Shown here piece by piece: positions 37,233-45,577 of a DNA stretch of 51,023 bases; position 1 is the stretch's first letter; each line of letters starts with the position of its first letter. The position numbers were made by a program, and so were the translations under genes. A model generated the notes under the pieces. The model searched no databases. It was not told the DNA's origin and worked only from the letters and a program-made list of their open reading frames with translations. The stretch is from Verrucomicrobiota bacterium (GTDB lineage Bacteria; Verrucomicrobiota; Verrucomicrobiia; Opitutales; UBA953). Where the stretch lies: assembly GCA_026397955.1 (NCBI GenBank), contig JAPLTV010000061.1, forward strand, positions 1-51,023, in the 5' to 3' direction.

Positions 37233-37384
37233 GCGTCGTTGATCGGTTGACCAGAGGGCCAGTTGGCCAGTCTGGAGGCCGCAGCGTGGGGAGGGGCTGG
37301 GGTGTGTCCGCTGAGGGAAAATGTGGCGCCATCTAGGGGCATCCCTCGGTCGCCCTTGTTTCGTGGGATGGCCATCTAGGCGCC

Positions 37385-38053
37385 ATGCACTTTATCTACC
37401 TGGATGAGAGCGGAGACCTTGGGCTGATCAATTCCCCGACATCGCATTACATCTTGGCCGGGTTTTCCATCCACCATGGGGATTGGTTGGCCTTCTCCGA
37501 TCTGTTGAAATCATTCCGTGAGGAAGTCCAAACCCGTTATGGTTACCCAGCTGATAAGGAGCTCCATGCGGCTGAGTTGCTAGGCGGCGCCAAATCACTT
37601 TGCGGGGTCGGACGCCACGAGCGGCTCCTGATTGCGCGGCAGTTGATTTATCGGCTGTCTCATTGTGGATTCATCAAGGTCTTTGCGTGGATTGTAAGGA
37701 AGTCGTCTGTTAATCCTCTCGTGGTCGTCGCACCGTGCGTCATGAGAGACTTGGATCTGTGGGCTCGGGATGGCGCTTTTGGCGTAGCGTCTTCCTGCGA
37801 GCACAAGGGCTACTTCGTGATTCACGACAGGACATCGACTCCCTTGTTCAAGGGCGTGCCTAGGCCCCTGCGCTTGGTCGGGCATCCCGTCGGCCAGTGT
37901 TCAAGGGAGGTAGAGATGATACAGGTGGCTGACCTGATCGCTTATGCCGTGAAGCAGAAATACTCACCCAATGGTTACGCCCTGAGTTCGGGCGTGGTAA
38001 CGTTATGCGATAAACTTAAGCCGATTAGCCTAGGCTGGCGTGAAATGCCCTGA
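37385..38053 (+). CDS. DUF3800 protein
   Basis: 222 residues with the DUF3800 hallmark YLDESGDLG at residues 5-13 and the late VADLIAYAVKQKY block, which together suggest an RNase H-like nuclease fold with acidic residues at Asp7, Glu8 and Asp11 and in QVADLIAY. Members are common in mobile and defence-associated DNA, but the activity is not established. Base composition looks lower in GC and codon choice more mixed than in flanking housekeeping genes, pointing to transfer. It lies beside a tRNA gene with an att-like duplication. It appears to be a single-gene unit. Confidence 0.85.
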   Translation: MHFIYLDESGDLGLINSPTSHYILAGFSIHHGDWLAFSDLLKSFREEVQTRYGYPADKELHAAELLGGAKSLCGVGRHERLLIARQLIYRLSHCGFIKVFAWIVRKSSVNPLVVVAPCVMRDLDLWARDGAFGVASSCEHKGYFVIHDRTSTPLFKGVPRPLRLVGHPVGQCSREVEMIQVADLIAYAVKQKYSPNGYALSSGVVTLCDKLKPISLGWREMP

Positions 38054-38061
38054 AAAGAGGA

Positions 38062-38081
38062 AAGCCGCCTGACGGCGGCTT
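38062..38081 (+). terminator. Hairpin after the DUF3800 gene
   Basis: AAGCCGCC-tgac-GGCGGCTT, eight perfect pairs, begins eight bases after the stop. A T-rich tail follows only on the minus strand (TTTCCTCTTTTC), so it may serve in either direction. Confidence 0.55.
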
Positions 38082-38181
38082 CCTGGTGGTATCATACGGA
38101 ACCCAGAGGGTACTTTCAGATACAGGTTTACGTAAGTGCTTTTCGGTGTGGCGGTCAAGCGGCGAACAGACGCGGAGCATA

Positions 38182-38202
38182 GGACAGCACGTGGTGCTGT
38201 CC
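38182..38202 (-). terminator. Hairpin after glnS
   Basis: GGACAGCAC and GTGCTGTCC with a three-base loop lie five bases after the glnS stop (38208) on the minus strand. No T-run follows, so a termination or 3'-end protection role is a guess. Confidence 0.45.
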
Positions 38203-38207
38203 CACCC

Positions 38208-39896
38208 TTATTTGGCTACGGCCTTCGCCCAGGAGTCTTTCAGGCCGACGGTGCGGTTGAAGACGGGCTTGCCGGGCTGGGAGTCCTTGGCGTCGGCGCA
38301 GAAGTAGCCGGTGCGTTCGAACTGCACGCGGGTGCTCGGCGCGAGGGCGAGGAGGGCGGGCTCGACAAAGCCGCGGATGGTCTTGAGCGAGCCGGGGTTG
38401 AGGAGCGTGCGCCAGTCGGTGCCTTCGGGGATGTCGTTCAGGTCCTCGTGCGCGAAGAGGCGGTCGTAGAGGCGGACCTCGACGTCGCCGGCGTGCTTTT
38501 CAGAAACCCAATGGATGGTGCCCTTGACCTTACGGCCGTCCGGGGCGTCGCCGCCGCGGGTGGCGGGATCGTAGGTGCAGGTGACTTCGATGACGTTGCC
38601 AGCGGCGTCCTTCTTGCAGCCGGTGCAGGTCACGAAGTAGCCCCAGCGGAGGCGGACCTCCTGGCCGGGCGTGAGGCGGAAATACTTCTTCTCCGGGATC
38701 TCCATGAAGTCGGCGCGCTCGATGAGCAGCGTCTTGGAGAAGGGCACCTTGCGGGTGCCGGCGGAGGGGTCCTCGGGATTGTTGACGGCGTCGAGCTCGT
38801 CGACCTGGCCTTCGGGGTAGTTCTCGATGACGAGGCGGACCGGGTCCAGCACCGCCATGAAGCGGGAGGAGGACTTGTTAAGGTCATCGCGGACGGCGTG
38901 CTCGAGCAGGGCGACGTCGGAGAGGGAGTTGTTCTTCGTGATGCCGATGGTCTCGCAGAACTTGCGGAGCGCGGCGGGCGTGTAGCCGCGGCGGCGCATA
39001 CCGGAGATCGTGGGCATGCGGGGGTCGTCCCAGCTCGAGACGCGCTTCTCCTGCACGAGCTCGAGCAGGCGGCGCTTGGACATGACGGTATAGGTCAGGT
39101 TGAGGCGGGCGAATTCGATCTGCTGCGGCTTGGCGGGGGTGTCGAGCGTGCGGAGGAGCCAATCGTAGAAGGGGCGATGCACCTCGAACTCCAGCGTGCA
39201 GATCGAGTGGGTGATGCCTTCGTACGCGTCCTCGAGCGGGTGGGCGTAGTCGTACATCGGGTAGACGCACCACTTGTCGCCGGTGTTGTGGTGGGACGTT
39301 TTGCGGATGCGGTAGATGACCGGGTCGCGCATGTGCATGTTCGGCGACGCCATGTCGATTTTGGCGCGGAGCACCGCCTTGCCTTCGTCGAACTCGCCGC
39401 GGGTCATCTTTTCGAAGGCCGCGAGGTTCTCGTCGACGGACGCGTCGCGGGTCGGGCTCGGCTTGCCGGCCGTCTTTTCGTCGCCGTGGAATTCGCGGAT
39501 CTGCTCCTGCGAGAGGAAGCAGACGTAGGCCTTGCCGAGCTGGATCAGCTTGATGGCGTCGGCGTGCATGCGCTCGAAGTAGTTCGAGGCCTGGTAGTAG
39601 TGCTCGTTCCACTCGAAGCCCAGCCAGCGGACGTCCTCCTTGATCGAGTCGACGTACTCGACCTCTTCCTTGGTCGGATTCGTGTCGTCCATGCGCAGGT
39701 GGCAGCGTCCCTTGAATTCGAGGGCGAGGCCGAAGTTCAGGCAGATCGACTTCGCGTGGCCGACGTGCAGGTAGCCGTTGGGCTCCGGCGGGAAGCGGGT
39801 GGCGATGGAGACGTGCTTACCCGCGGCCAGGTCGGCGTCGATGATCTGCTGGATGAAGTGGCGGTGGGCCGCCGGCGCAGGGGTTTCGGAAGACAT
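38208..39896 (-). CDS. glnS: Glutaminyl-tRNA synthetase
   Basis: Charges tRNA-Gln with glutamine. The 562-residue class Ib enzyme has [16 protein letters not shown] (HIGH-type motif HVGH at 44-47), [10 protein letters not shown], the anticodon-independent identity region HRPFYDWLL, and VMSKR (KMSKS-type) at 271-275; the C-terminal two beta-barrels (about 340-555) bind the anticodon. Length matches E. coli GlnS (about 554). Its presence means Gln-tRNA need not be made by the GatCAB route. It follows gltX with 73 bp between, in which a GTGCAAA-hairpin element lies; the two synthetases may form one transcript. Confidence 0.96.
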   Translation of the reverse strand: MSSETPAPAAHRHFIQQIIDADLAAGKHVSIATRFPPEPNGYLHVGHAKSICLNFGLALEFKGRCHLRMDDTNPTKEEVEYVDSIKEDVRWLGFEWNEHYYQASNYFERMHADAIKLIQLGKAYVCFLSQEQIREFHGDEKTAGKPSPTRDASVDENLAAFEKMTRGEFDEGKAVLRAKIDMASPNMHMRDPVIYRIRKTSHHNTGDKWCVYPMYDYAHPLEDAYEGITHSICTLEFEVHRPFYDWLLRTLDTPAKPQQIEFARLNLTYTVMSKRRLLELVQEKRVSSWDDPRMPTISGMRRRGYTPAALRKFCETIGITKNNSLSDVALLEHAVRDDLNKSSSRFMAVLDPVRLVIENYPEGQVDELDAVNNPEDPSAGTRKVPFSKTLLIERADFMEIPEKKYFRLTPGQEVRLRWGYFVTCTGCKKDAAGNVIEVTCTYDPATRGGDAPDGRKVKGTIHWVSEKHAGDVEVRLYDRLFAHEDLNDIPEGTDWRTLLNPGSLKTIRGFVEPALLALAPSTRVQFERTGYFCADAKDSQPGKPVFNRTVGLKDSWAKAVAK

Positions 39897-39916
39897 GGAC
39901 GAAAAGATCAGGAGTG

Positions 39917-39961
39917 GTGCAAAAGTGCAAATCGGCGCGAGCGCCTGTGCAGAAGTGCAAA
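39917..39961 (-). repeat. GTGCAAA-hairpin element, copy 1 (gltX-glnS gap)
   Basis: GTGCAAA at 39917 and 39925, then a GGCG-cgag-CGCC hairpin (39934-39945), then GTGCAGA at 39947 and GTGCAAA at 39955: two pairs, each spaced exactly eight bases, on either side of a hairpin. It ends about 20 bases upstream of the glnS ATG (39896, minus strand), where the words read TTTGCAC. A second copy with the same spacing but a different hairpin is at 48702. Confidence 0.6.
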
Positions 39962-39969
39962 GGTGGAAA

Positions 39970-41334
39970 TCAGGCGGCGAAGGCCTTCAGGCGGGCGAGG
40001 GTAGTGTCGCGTCCGAGGACGCGGAGGACGCCGAGCAGATGGGCGCCGCCGCCCTGGCCGGAGGTCGCGAAGCGGACCGGCGCGAAGTAGTCGGTAGGCT
40101 TGCGTTCACGGGCAGCGCCGACGGCAGCGAAGGCGGCCTCGAGGGCCGGCTCGGTCCAAGCGGCGGCCTCGAGCGTAGGCAGGAGCTCGCGGACGCGCGC
40201 GACCGGGTCGCCGCCCTTCTTGGTGAGGTTGGCCAAGGCGCCTTCGTCCTTCTTGAAGTCGGCGGTGAAGAAGAAGCCCATGAACTCCGGCAGGTGTTCG
40301 AGCGAGGTCACCTTCTCCTGAACGATGCCCAGGACTTCGGTGAGGCGCGCGTCGGAGACCGAGGCATCGATGACTTTGGTCTCGAGCAGGATTGGACGGG
40401 CGAGCGTGGCGAATTCGGCGGCGGGCAGGGTGCGGAGCGTCTGCGCGTTGATGTGGGACATCTTCCGCTCGTCGAAACGGGCGTTGGACTGGTGGACCGC
40501 GGAGATCTCGAACTGCTTGATGATCTCTTCGATCGGCAGTACTTCCTTGCCGTCGGCGGGCGTCCAGCCGAGCAGGCAGAGGTAGTTGCGGACGGCGGAG
40601 GGGAGGTAGCGGCGCTGCTGGTATTCCTCGATGAGGGCTCCCTTGTCGCGCTTGGACATCTTGCCCGGACCGTCGGTCTTGAGGATGAGCGGGATGTGGC
40701 CGTAAATAGGCGGCTTGGCGCCGAAGGCCTTGAAGAGCTCGAGGTGCTTCGAGGTGTTGGAGAGGTGGTCTTCGCCCCGGATCACGTGGGTGATCTGCAT
40801 CTCGATATCGTCGACGACGTTGACGAAGTGGAAGACCGGCTCGCCGTTGGAGCGGAAGATCACGAAGTCGCGATCCTCGACGCGCGCGACCTGTCCGCGG
40901 ACCATGTCGTGCAGCACCATCGGTGCGGCGTCGACTTTTTCGTAATCCTTCTTCAGGTGATCGTCGTAGGCAGGGGAGCGGGCGCCTTCGAGGCGGAGCC
41001 ACCAGGCGCCGTCTTTCTCGTAGGCGCGGCCTTTGGCGGCGAGCTCCTGGATCTTCGCCTTATAGAGTTCCGTGCGCTGCGACTGGAAGTACGGACCGAA
41101 GTCGCCGCCGACCTCGGGGCCTTCGTCCCAATCCATGCCGAGCCAGCGCATCGAATCGAAGATCACCTTCAGGAAGGCCTCGGAGTTGCGCTCCTTGTCG
41201 GTGTCCTCGATGCGGAGGATGAACTTACCGCCCGTGTGTCGGGCGTAGAGCCAGTTGAACAGGGCCGTGCGGGCGCTTCCGATGTGGAAGAAGCCGGTGG
41301 GGCTGGGAGCGAAGCGGACGCGGACCTGGGACAT
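39970..41334 (-). CDS. gltX: Glutamyl-tRNA synthetase
   Basis: Charges tRNA-Glu. The 454-residue class Ib enzyme shows [20 protein letters not shown] (HIGS at 17-20), RIEDTD (41-46), [14 protein letters not shown] and GKMSKRDKG (KMSKR at 225-229), followed by the helical C-terminal anticodon-binding domain. Length is typical (about 470). The ATG at 41334 is preceded by a CCCCTA-type tract (41347-41372) with only a 12-base spacer. Paired with glnS downstream. Confidence 0.96.
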   Translation of the reverse strand: MSQVRVRFAPSPTGFFHIGSARTALFNWLYARHTGGKFILRIEDTDKERNSEAFLKVIFDSMRWLGMDWDEGPEVGGDFGPYFQSQRTELYKAKIQELAAKGRAYEKDGAWWLRLEGARSPAYDDHLKKDYEKVDAAPMVLHDMVRGQVARVEDRDFVIFRSNGEPVFHFVNVVDDIEMQITHVIRGEDHLSNTSKHLELFKAFGAKPPIYGHIPLILKTDGPGKMSKRDKGALIEEYQQRRYLPSAVRNYLCLLGWTPADGKEVLPIEEIIKQFEISAVHQSNARFDERKMSHINAQTLRTLPAAEFATLARPILLETKVIDASVSDARLTEVLGIVQEKVTSLEHLPEFMGFFFTADFKKDEGALANLTKKGGDPVARVRELLPTLEAAAWTEPALEAAFAAVGAARERKPTDYFAPVRFATSGQGGGAHLLGVLRVLGRDTTLARLKAFAA

Positions 41335-41346
41335 TGTGATAAGAAA

Positions 41347-41372
41347 GGGGTAGGGGTTGGGGGAGGGGGTGG
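41347..41372 (-). promoter_or_regulatory. C-rich CCCCTA-type leader tract before gltX
   Basis: Plus strand GGGG, TA, GGGG, TT, GGGGG, A, GGGGG, T, GG; C-rich on the coding strand, 12 bases before the gltX ATG. This is the only tract of the class in front of an essential housekeeping gene in the window. Confidence 0.6.
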
Positions 41373-41399
41373 TAAAGCCGGAATCGGGGTCAAATAAAG

Positions 41400-41430
41400 A
41401 ACCCCTCGGGAGGAGGCCTCCGGAGGGGTT
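41400..41430 (-). terminator. Terminator of the PpiD-like gene
   Basis: On the minus strand AACCCCTC pairs with GAGGGGTT around an inner GGAGGCCTCC palindrome, followed by CTTTATTTG. It lies just beyond the stop at 41452 and separates the gene from gltX. Confidence 0.75.
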
Positions 41431-41451
41431 CCAGTGGGCCTTAAGACTCCC

Positions 41452-43041
41452 TTACTTGGCTTGGGCGGGGGCTGGGACGACGTCCTGGACTAGGCCGATG
41501 CCGGTGAAGTAGGCGTTACGCTGGGAGACGCGCTGGGCGAACAGGCGGCTCTCTTCGGCTCCGGTCTTGTCTTCGGGCAGATCCTTCTTGGCCGGACGGA
41601 TGAAGACGTAGTCACCGTTGGCCACGCGGATGGCGGAGGTCAGCTTGCCCACGCCGGCGGCTTCGATGAGGAGGCCGGTGTTCTCGTCGGCGCCATTGAG
41701 GGCTTCGGGAACGGAGTAGACCGAGAAGGCGGCGGGGGAGGTCAGCACGAGCTTATGGGCCTTGGCGCTGTCGGTAAAGGTCTTGCCGGCGGCGATATCG
41801 GCCTGGACGACCTTGCCGACCTTGGCGACTTCTTCGGAGAGGAGGCGGTTGAGCTGAGACTTCTTCCAGTTCTCGACGGCCTTGGTCTTGGCTTCGTCAT
41901 AGGTCGGGAGCCGGTCGGCGGTGCGCTTGTTCAAGAAGACGAACGTGGCGCCTTCTTCGGAGCGGTAGACTTCGGTGCGCCATTCCTTTTCCGTGAGCTC
42001 GGCGGCGACGCGCAGGGCTTCGGCGGGGATCTTGGCGACGCTGGGCGGATTGATCACTTCGTAGGAAGGGACCACGGTGACCTTGGCGTTCTTGGCCTTG
42101 ATCCAGGCGGCGAGTTCCTTGCTGTCGGCCTTGGCGGTATCGATGGCGAACTTCTCGGCGAGTTCATCCGAGACCTGGCCGGCGAGGTTGGTGATCGCGC
42201 GGTCGGCGCGGACGAGCTTCTCGAGCTCCGCACGCTTGGCGAGGGCCTGTTCCTTGACCTTGCCGGTCTCGAACTTGAACTTCTCGGCCTGATTATAGCC
42301 CATGTTGATGATTTCGTCGTCAGAGACCGGGGCGGTGTCGGCGGCGGAGGGAGCGATGGTGATGGCCGTGACGGCGACCTGCGCGGGCAGGCGGTAGTTT
42401 TCAATGTTGGCGGTGAAGACTTCCTTCACCTTGGCTTCATCGACCTTGATCTCAGGCTTGAAGCCGGCGGCGGCGAAGGTGGCGACGTCAACGGTCCACT
42501 TGGTGCGCTCGCGGTCGAGGATGCGTTTGATTTGGCTGGCGGTGGCGTGGCCGGAGCCGGCGAGGGTGCTGACGGCCTTCTGGATGCGCCAGGTGTCCTT
42601 GATGTAGGTCTCGAAGCGGGCGCGGGTCTCGTCGTCGGAAACGTTGAGCTGCTTGGCGGCGAACTCCAGGAACTTATTGAGGCCGTCCGCGCTCTTGCCG
42701 TCGGGCGAGGTGGTCATCTCGCGGGCGACACGACGGATCTCGACGACGGAGGGGGAGGGGATGCCGAGGGAGTCGGCGAGGCTGAGTTCGGCGACGCGCT
42801 GGACGAGGCCGTTTTCATTCATGCGCTGTCCGGTCATCTGCGCGAAGAAGGTCGCGTCACGGAAACGGGAGCGGACGGCGGGGTCGTTGAGGTCGACGCC
42901 CTGATACATGTAGGCTCCGGAGCTAAGGGCGCCGCGACCGGCGAATCCGTAGAAGACGAAGGAGACCACGATGACCACGAGCAGGAATCCGAAGATGATG
43001 CGGTGGTGCTTGCCGGTGGCGTTCTGGAGCCAAGTAATCAT
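41452..43041 (-). CDS. PpiD/SurA-like membrane-anchored periplasmic folding factor
   Basis: 529 residues with one N-terminal membrane anchor (about 15-33, IIFGFLLVVIVVSFVFYGF) and a long periplasmic part, the PpiD plan. Residues about 75-210 look like a SurA N-terminal chaperone domain (NGLVQRVAELSLADSLGIPSP, the alternating helices and KDTWRIQKAVSTLAG). I cannot find the parvulin signature (for example a VRHIL-type strand) in the second half, so the protein may be a chaperone without peptidyl-prolyl isomerase activity. It would assist folding of exported proteins near the translocon. Transcribed alone, with its own terminator; divergent from folA. Confidence 0.75.
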   Translation of the reverse strand: MITWLQNATGKHHRIIFGFLLVVIVVSFVFYGFAGRGALSSGAYMYQGVDLNDPAVRSRFRDATFFAQMTGQRMNENGLVQRVAELSLADSLGIPSPSVVEIRRVAREMTTSPDGKSADGLNKFLEFAAKQLNVSDDETRARFETYIKDTWRIQKAVSTLAGSGHATASQIKRILDRERTKWTVDVATFAAAGFKPEIKVDEAKVKEVFTANIENYRLPAQVAVTAITIAPSAADTAPVSDDEIINMGYNQAEKFKFETGKVKEQALAKRAELEKLVRADRAITNLAGQVSDELAEKFAIDTAKADSKELAAWIKAKNAKVTVVPSYEVINPPSVAKIPAEALRVAAELTEKEWRTEVYRSEEGATFVFLNKRTADRLPTYDEAKTKAVENWKKSQLNRLLSEEVAKVGKVVQADIAAGKTFTDSAKAHKLVLTSPAAFSVYSVPEALNGADENTGLLIEAAGVGKLTSAIRVANGDYVFIRPAKKDLPEDKTGAEESRLFAQRVSQRNAYFTGIGLVQDVVPAPAQAK

Positions 43042-43136
43042 TCGGGCAACTTACCCCAGTCTTTCGGCGGGTGTCAATCAGTCCAAGCCCACCCCGGTGC
43101 TTGCGTCCGGCGGGGTTATTAACATCCCTTTGGGCC

Positions 43137-43631
43137 GTGCCTAAACCCCTCCATTGCATCGTCGCCGTGGCCCGTAACGGGGTCATTGGCTTGGGGGGCA
43201 GGCTTCCTTGGCATATTCCTGAGGACCTGGCTTGGTTTATGGACCAGACCGCGGGGGGTGTCATGATTGAAGGGACGGCCTGCTATGCCGAGCTCGGCAA
43301 GGCTTTGCCAGGGCGGGGGACGGTGGTCGTCTCGCGCAATCCGGCCAAATCCTTTCCCGGCGCCGAGCGGGCGACGTCTCTGGCGGAAGCTATCATTATC
43401 GCCGAGCGTATGGACCAGTGGGCCGGGCCGACGTGGATCACTGGCGGCGAACGCATCTATGCCGAAGGCCTACCGCTCTGCGAGCGGTTGCTCATCACGC
43501 GTATCGACCGCGACTTCGACGGCGACCGTTTCTTCCCGGCCGATTGGCAGCGTTATTTCACGAAGCTCGTTTCGTCGAAGGCGGGACGCGAGGGAGACCT
43601 TGGGTTTCGGTTTGAAGTTTGGGAGAGGTAA
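43137..43631 (+). CDS. folA: Dihydrofolate reductase
   Basis: Reduces dihydrofolate with NADPH for thymidylate and purine synthesis. From the GTG at 43137 it is 164 residues, near E. coli FolA (159). IVAVARNGVIGLGGRLPWHIPEDLAWF gives the active-site block (Trp25, catalytic acid Asp30); VVVSRNP and WITGGERIYAEGLPLCERL supply the NADPH-binding Gly-Gly and the following helix. An upstream TTG/GTG start would add a Pro-rich stretch not seen in the family. No thyA is adjacent. Confidence 0.93.
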   Translation: MPKPLHCIVAVARNGVIGLGGRLPWHIPEDLAWFMDQTAGGVMIEGTACYAELGKALPGRGTVVVSRNPAKSFPGAERATSLAEAIIIAERMDQWAGPTWITGGERIYAEGLPLCERLLITRIDRDFDGDRFFPADWQRYFTKLVSSKAGREGDLGFRFEVWER

Positions 43632-43691
43632 GCGCGACTGACGCCGCGAGGGGGCACGTGCGCAAGGTGACACGGGGACAAGGGAAGGCTG

Positions 43692-43870
43692 AACTCAAAG
43701 GGAGACCGGAAACCGGAATGTATGCTACGGACATTTTCCCCGCTAATTATCCGGTTTCCCTTTGAGCTATGTCTCGAGGTAGGGCTGACCATCCTTGGTC
43801 GGCCGCGGTCGAGCAGGGATGCTCGACCCTACCCGATGCAGCACAGTCGTGACGCGGTCCCGGCCCTACC
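43692..43870. repeat. Composite palindromic repeat, copy B (module 1 then 2)
   Basis: Module 1 (43692-43766): ACTCAAAGGGAGACCGG start, CCGGTTTCCCTTTGAG end. Module 2 (43777-43870): AGGTAGGGCTGACCATCC, hairpins GACCATCCTTGGTC and GTCGAGCAGGGATGCTCGAC, then GTGACGCGGTCCCGGCCCTACC. No gene in 43632-43927. In copy C at 45430 the same two modules appear in the opposite order and orientation. Confidence 0.75.
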
Positions 43871-43902
43871 TTGTCCCCGTGCCAGCGAAACCCGTGTCCC
43901 CT

Positions 43903-43955
43903 CGCGACTATGCGTGATTTGGCTCCCATGAGCCGCCAAATCACGCATAGTCGCG
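43903..43955 (+). promoter_or_regulatory. Perfect 21-bp hairpin at the CE15-like start
   Basis: Left arm 43903-43923 and right arm 43935-43955 are exact complements around an 11-base loop that contains an in-frame ATG (43928). The left arm holds another in-frame ATG (43910) and a third lies two bases after the right arm (43958). In RNA it would bury the initiation region unless the ribosome starts in the loop. Confidence 0.85.
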
Positions 43956-45229
43956 CTATGCTGCTCCCCCTGCTCCTGCTGGCTGCGATTCCGCCGACGA
44001 TTTCCGAAGAGTCGAAGGTGCCGCCGTATACCTTGCCCGATCCGCTCGTCTGCGCCGATGGGCGTAAGGTGACTGATGCGAAGATGTGGAACGAGGTCCG
44101 CCGTCCCGAGGTCTTCCGCCTCGTCGAAGAGAACATGTTCGGCCGCACGCCGGATACCTCGAAGCTGCAGGCTGCGGCCGTGGTCGAAATCCGCGAGCAG
44201 TCCAAGGACGCTTTTGGCGGTAAGGCCACGCGCACCCAGTTCAAAGTCTGGCCGATCGGCAAGAAAGGGCCCTCCTTTGACATGCTGCTCTATGTGCCCA
44301 ACGCGGCCAAGCGTCCGGCGCCGGTCTTCGTCGGCCTCAATTTCGGCAGCAACCATACCACCACTAATGACCCCGCGGTCTTTCCGACTTCGAGTTGGGT
44401 CTTCAAGCAATGGGCCTTGAAGGGTGCAACTCAGGCCGATCCGGCTTTACGTGGCGCGCAGACAGCGCGATGGGAATTCGAGGCACTCATCGATCGCGGC
44501 TACGCTTCGGCCACGGTTTATTACGGCGACTTCGAGCCCGATCATCCCGAAGGCTGGAAGAGTGGTTTCCGCGCGGCGATCTCTCCAGACGGCGTGAACA
44601 CGAAGTGGAAAGATGGCGAATGGGCTGCGATCGGCTGCTGGGCTTGGGGTCTCTCGCGCATGCTCGATGTCCTCGAGAAAGTCCCGTCGGTCGACGCCCA
44701 GCGCGCCGCCGTGCATGGTCATTCGCGCCTCGGCAAGGCGTCGCTCTGGGCCGGGGCGCAGGATCAGCGCTTTGCTTTTGTGATCTCCAATGATTCTGGC
44801 TGCGGCGGTGCCGCGCTCAATAAGCGCATCTTCGGCGAGACCGTCGGCGTCATCACCGGCCATTACCCCGGCCGCGGTTTCCCGCATTGGTTCACCGCAC
44901 GCTTCGAGACCTTCTCCGAGAGGGAAGACCAGCTGCCGCTCGACGCCCATTACCTGCTCGCGCTCGCCGCGCCGCGTCCGCTCTACGTCGCCAGCGCTTC
45001 GGAAGACAGCTGGGCCGATCCGTTCGGCGAGTTCCTCGGCGCCGTGCACGCCGACCCTGTCTATCACGTGCTCGGCCAGCCTGGCCTTGGCACCAAGGAA
45101 TTTCCGCCCGTCAGCAAGCCCGTCGGCAAGACCATCGGGTATCATCTCCGCCCTGGGAAGCACGATATCCTCCTTGAGGACTGGAAGAACTACGCTGATT
45201 TCGCCGACCGCGTGATGCCTGCGAAGTAA
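43928..45229 (+). CDS. CE15-like (glucuronoyl methylesterase) exported esterase
   Basis: 433 residues from the ATG at 43928, an exported alpha/beta hydrolase of the CE15 type. The catalytic elbow VHGHSRLGKASLW puts the nucleophile at Ser266; NDSGCGGAAL follows, as in the family, and RPGKHDILLEDW near the C-terminus would carry the His. It would cut ester bonds between glucuronoyl groups and lignin or other alcohols in plant or algal polymers. The start is uncertain: 43928 gives a basic n-region (MSRQITHSR) before the hydrophobic LLPLLLLAAIPP, which favours it over 43958, which has no positive charge; 43910 is also possible. All three ATGs lie in or next to the perfect hairpin. Confidence 0.8.
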   Translation: MSRQITHSRAMLLPLLLLAAIPPTISEESKVPPYTLPDPLVCADGRKVTDAKMWNEVRRPEVFRLVEENMFGRTPDTSKLQAAAVVEIREQSKDAFGGKATRTQFKVWPIGKKGPSFDMLLYVPNAAKRPAPVFVGLNFGSNHTTTNDPAVFPTSSWVFKQWALKGATQADPALRGAQTARWEFEALIDRGYASATVYYGDFEPDHPEGWKSGFRAAISPDGVNTKWKDGEWAAIGCWAWGLSRMLDVLEKVPSVDAQRAAVHGHSRLGKASLWAGAQDQRFAFVISNDSGCGGAALNKRIFGETVGVITGHYPGRGFPHWFTARFETFSEREDQLPLDAHYLLALAAPRPLYVASASEDSWADPFGEFLGAVHADPVYHVLGQPGLGTKEFPPVSKPVGKTIGYHLRPGKHDILLEDWKNYADFADRVMPAK

Positions 45230-45259
45230 GCCGTCGCTGGCCGGCGCTTTCGGGAAGGG

Positions 45260-45289
45260 TTGACTAACCCTCGATTCGGGGGATTTTAA
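45260..45289 (+). promoter_or_regulatory. Likely promoter of tRNA-Arg
   Basis: TTGACT at 45260-45265, 18 bases, then TTTTAA at 45284-45289, placing the transcript start at about 45296, two bases before the tRNA gene. A small GGGTT-gact-AACCC stem (45257-45270) overlaps the -35 box. Confidence 0.55.
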
Positions 45290-45297
45290 CCCCTCAC

Positions 45298-45372
45298 GCT
45301 CCTGTATTTCAATGGATAGAATGCTAGCCTCCGAAGCCGGCGATTTGGGTTCGACTCCCAACGGGAGCACCA
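45298..45372 (+). tRNA. tRNA-Arg (anticodon CCG)
   Basis: 75 bases with acceptor GCTCCTG / CGGGAGC, discriminator A and encoded CCA; D arm TTTC...GAAT with AATGGATA loop; anticodon arm CTAGC-CTCCGAA-GCCGG with anticodon CCG (arginine CGG); T arm TTGGG-TTCGACT-CCCAA. The third anticodon-stem pair is A-C, a mismatch, and the variable region has only four bases. Confidence 0.92.
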
Positions 45373-45378
45373 CTTTTG

Positions 45379-45418
45379 GGCGAGCGCAGCTCGCCAGGGA
45401 CAGGGACAGGGACAGGGC
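45379..45418 (+). terminator. Hairpin and G-quadruplex hexamer repeat after tRNA-Arg
   Basis: GGCGAGC-gca-GCTCGCC (45379-45395) follows the tRNA directly and is succeeded by three AGGGAC hexamers and AGGG (45396-45417), giving four GGG runs with three-base loops, an ideal G-quadruplex on the RNA-like strand. Together they may end or slow transcription. Confidence 0.5.
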
Positions 45419-45429
45419 TGGGTAATATT

Positions 45430-45576
45430 GGTAGGGTTGGGCATCCCTGCTCGACCGCGGCCGACCAAGGATGGTCGGCCCTACCTCGAGACAGAACTCA
45501 AAGGGAGACCGGAGACCGGATGATTGGCTGGCGTGCATGGCCGCAGCATTCTTTCCGGTTTCCGGTCTCCCTTTGC
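45430..45576. repeat. Composite palindromic repeat, copy C (module 2 then 1)
   Basis: GGTAGGGTTGGGCATCC ... CGGCCCTACCT (45430-45486, module 2) is followed by ACTCAAAGGGAGACCGG ... TTTCCGGTTTCCGGTCTCCC (45496-45576, module 1). Compared with copy B the order of the modules is reversed and their orientation flipped. No gene in 45373-45577. Confidence 0.72.
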
Positions 45577-45577
45577 T

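Noticed and set aside
38136..40004. A 622-residue open frame on the plus strand over glnS
   Set aside because: Antisense shadow of glnS, which has all synthetase motifs; the frame also runs through the 3' hairpin and repeat element.
43747..44410. Several open frames containing words like GRVEHPCSTAADQGWSALPRD near 43747-44410 and 45376-45585
   Set aside because: They are translations of the palindromic repeat modules and change frame from copy to copy; the words exist because the repeats have a GTAGGG/CCCTAC framework, not because of a protein.
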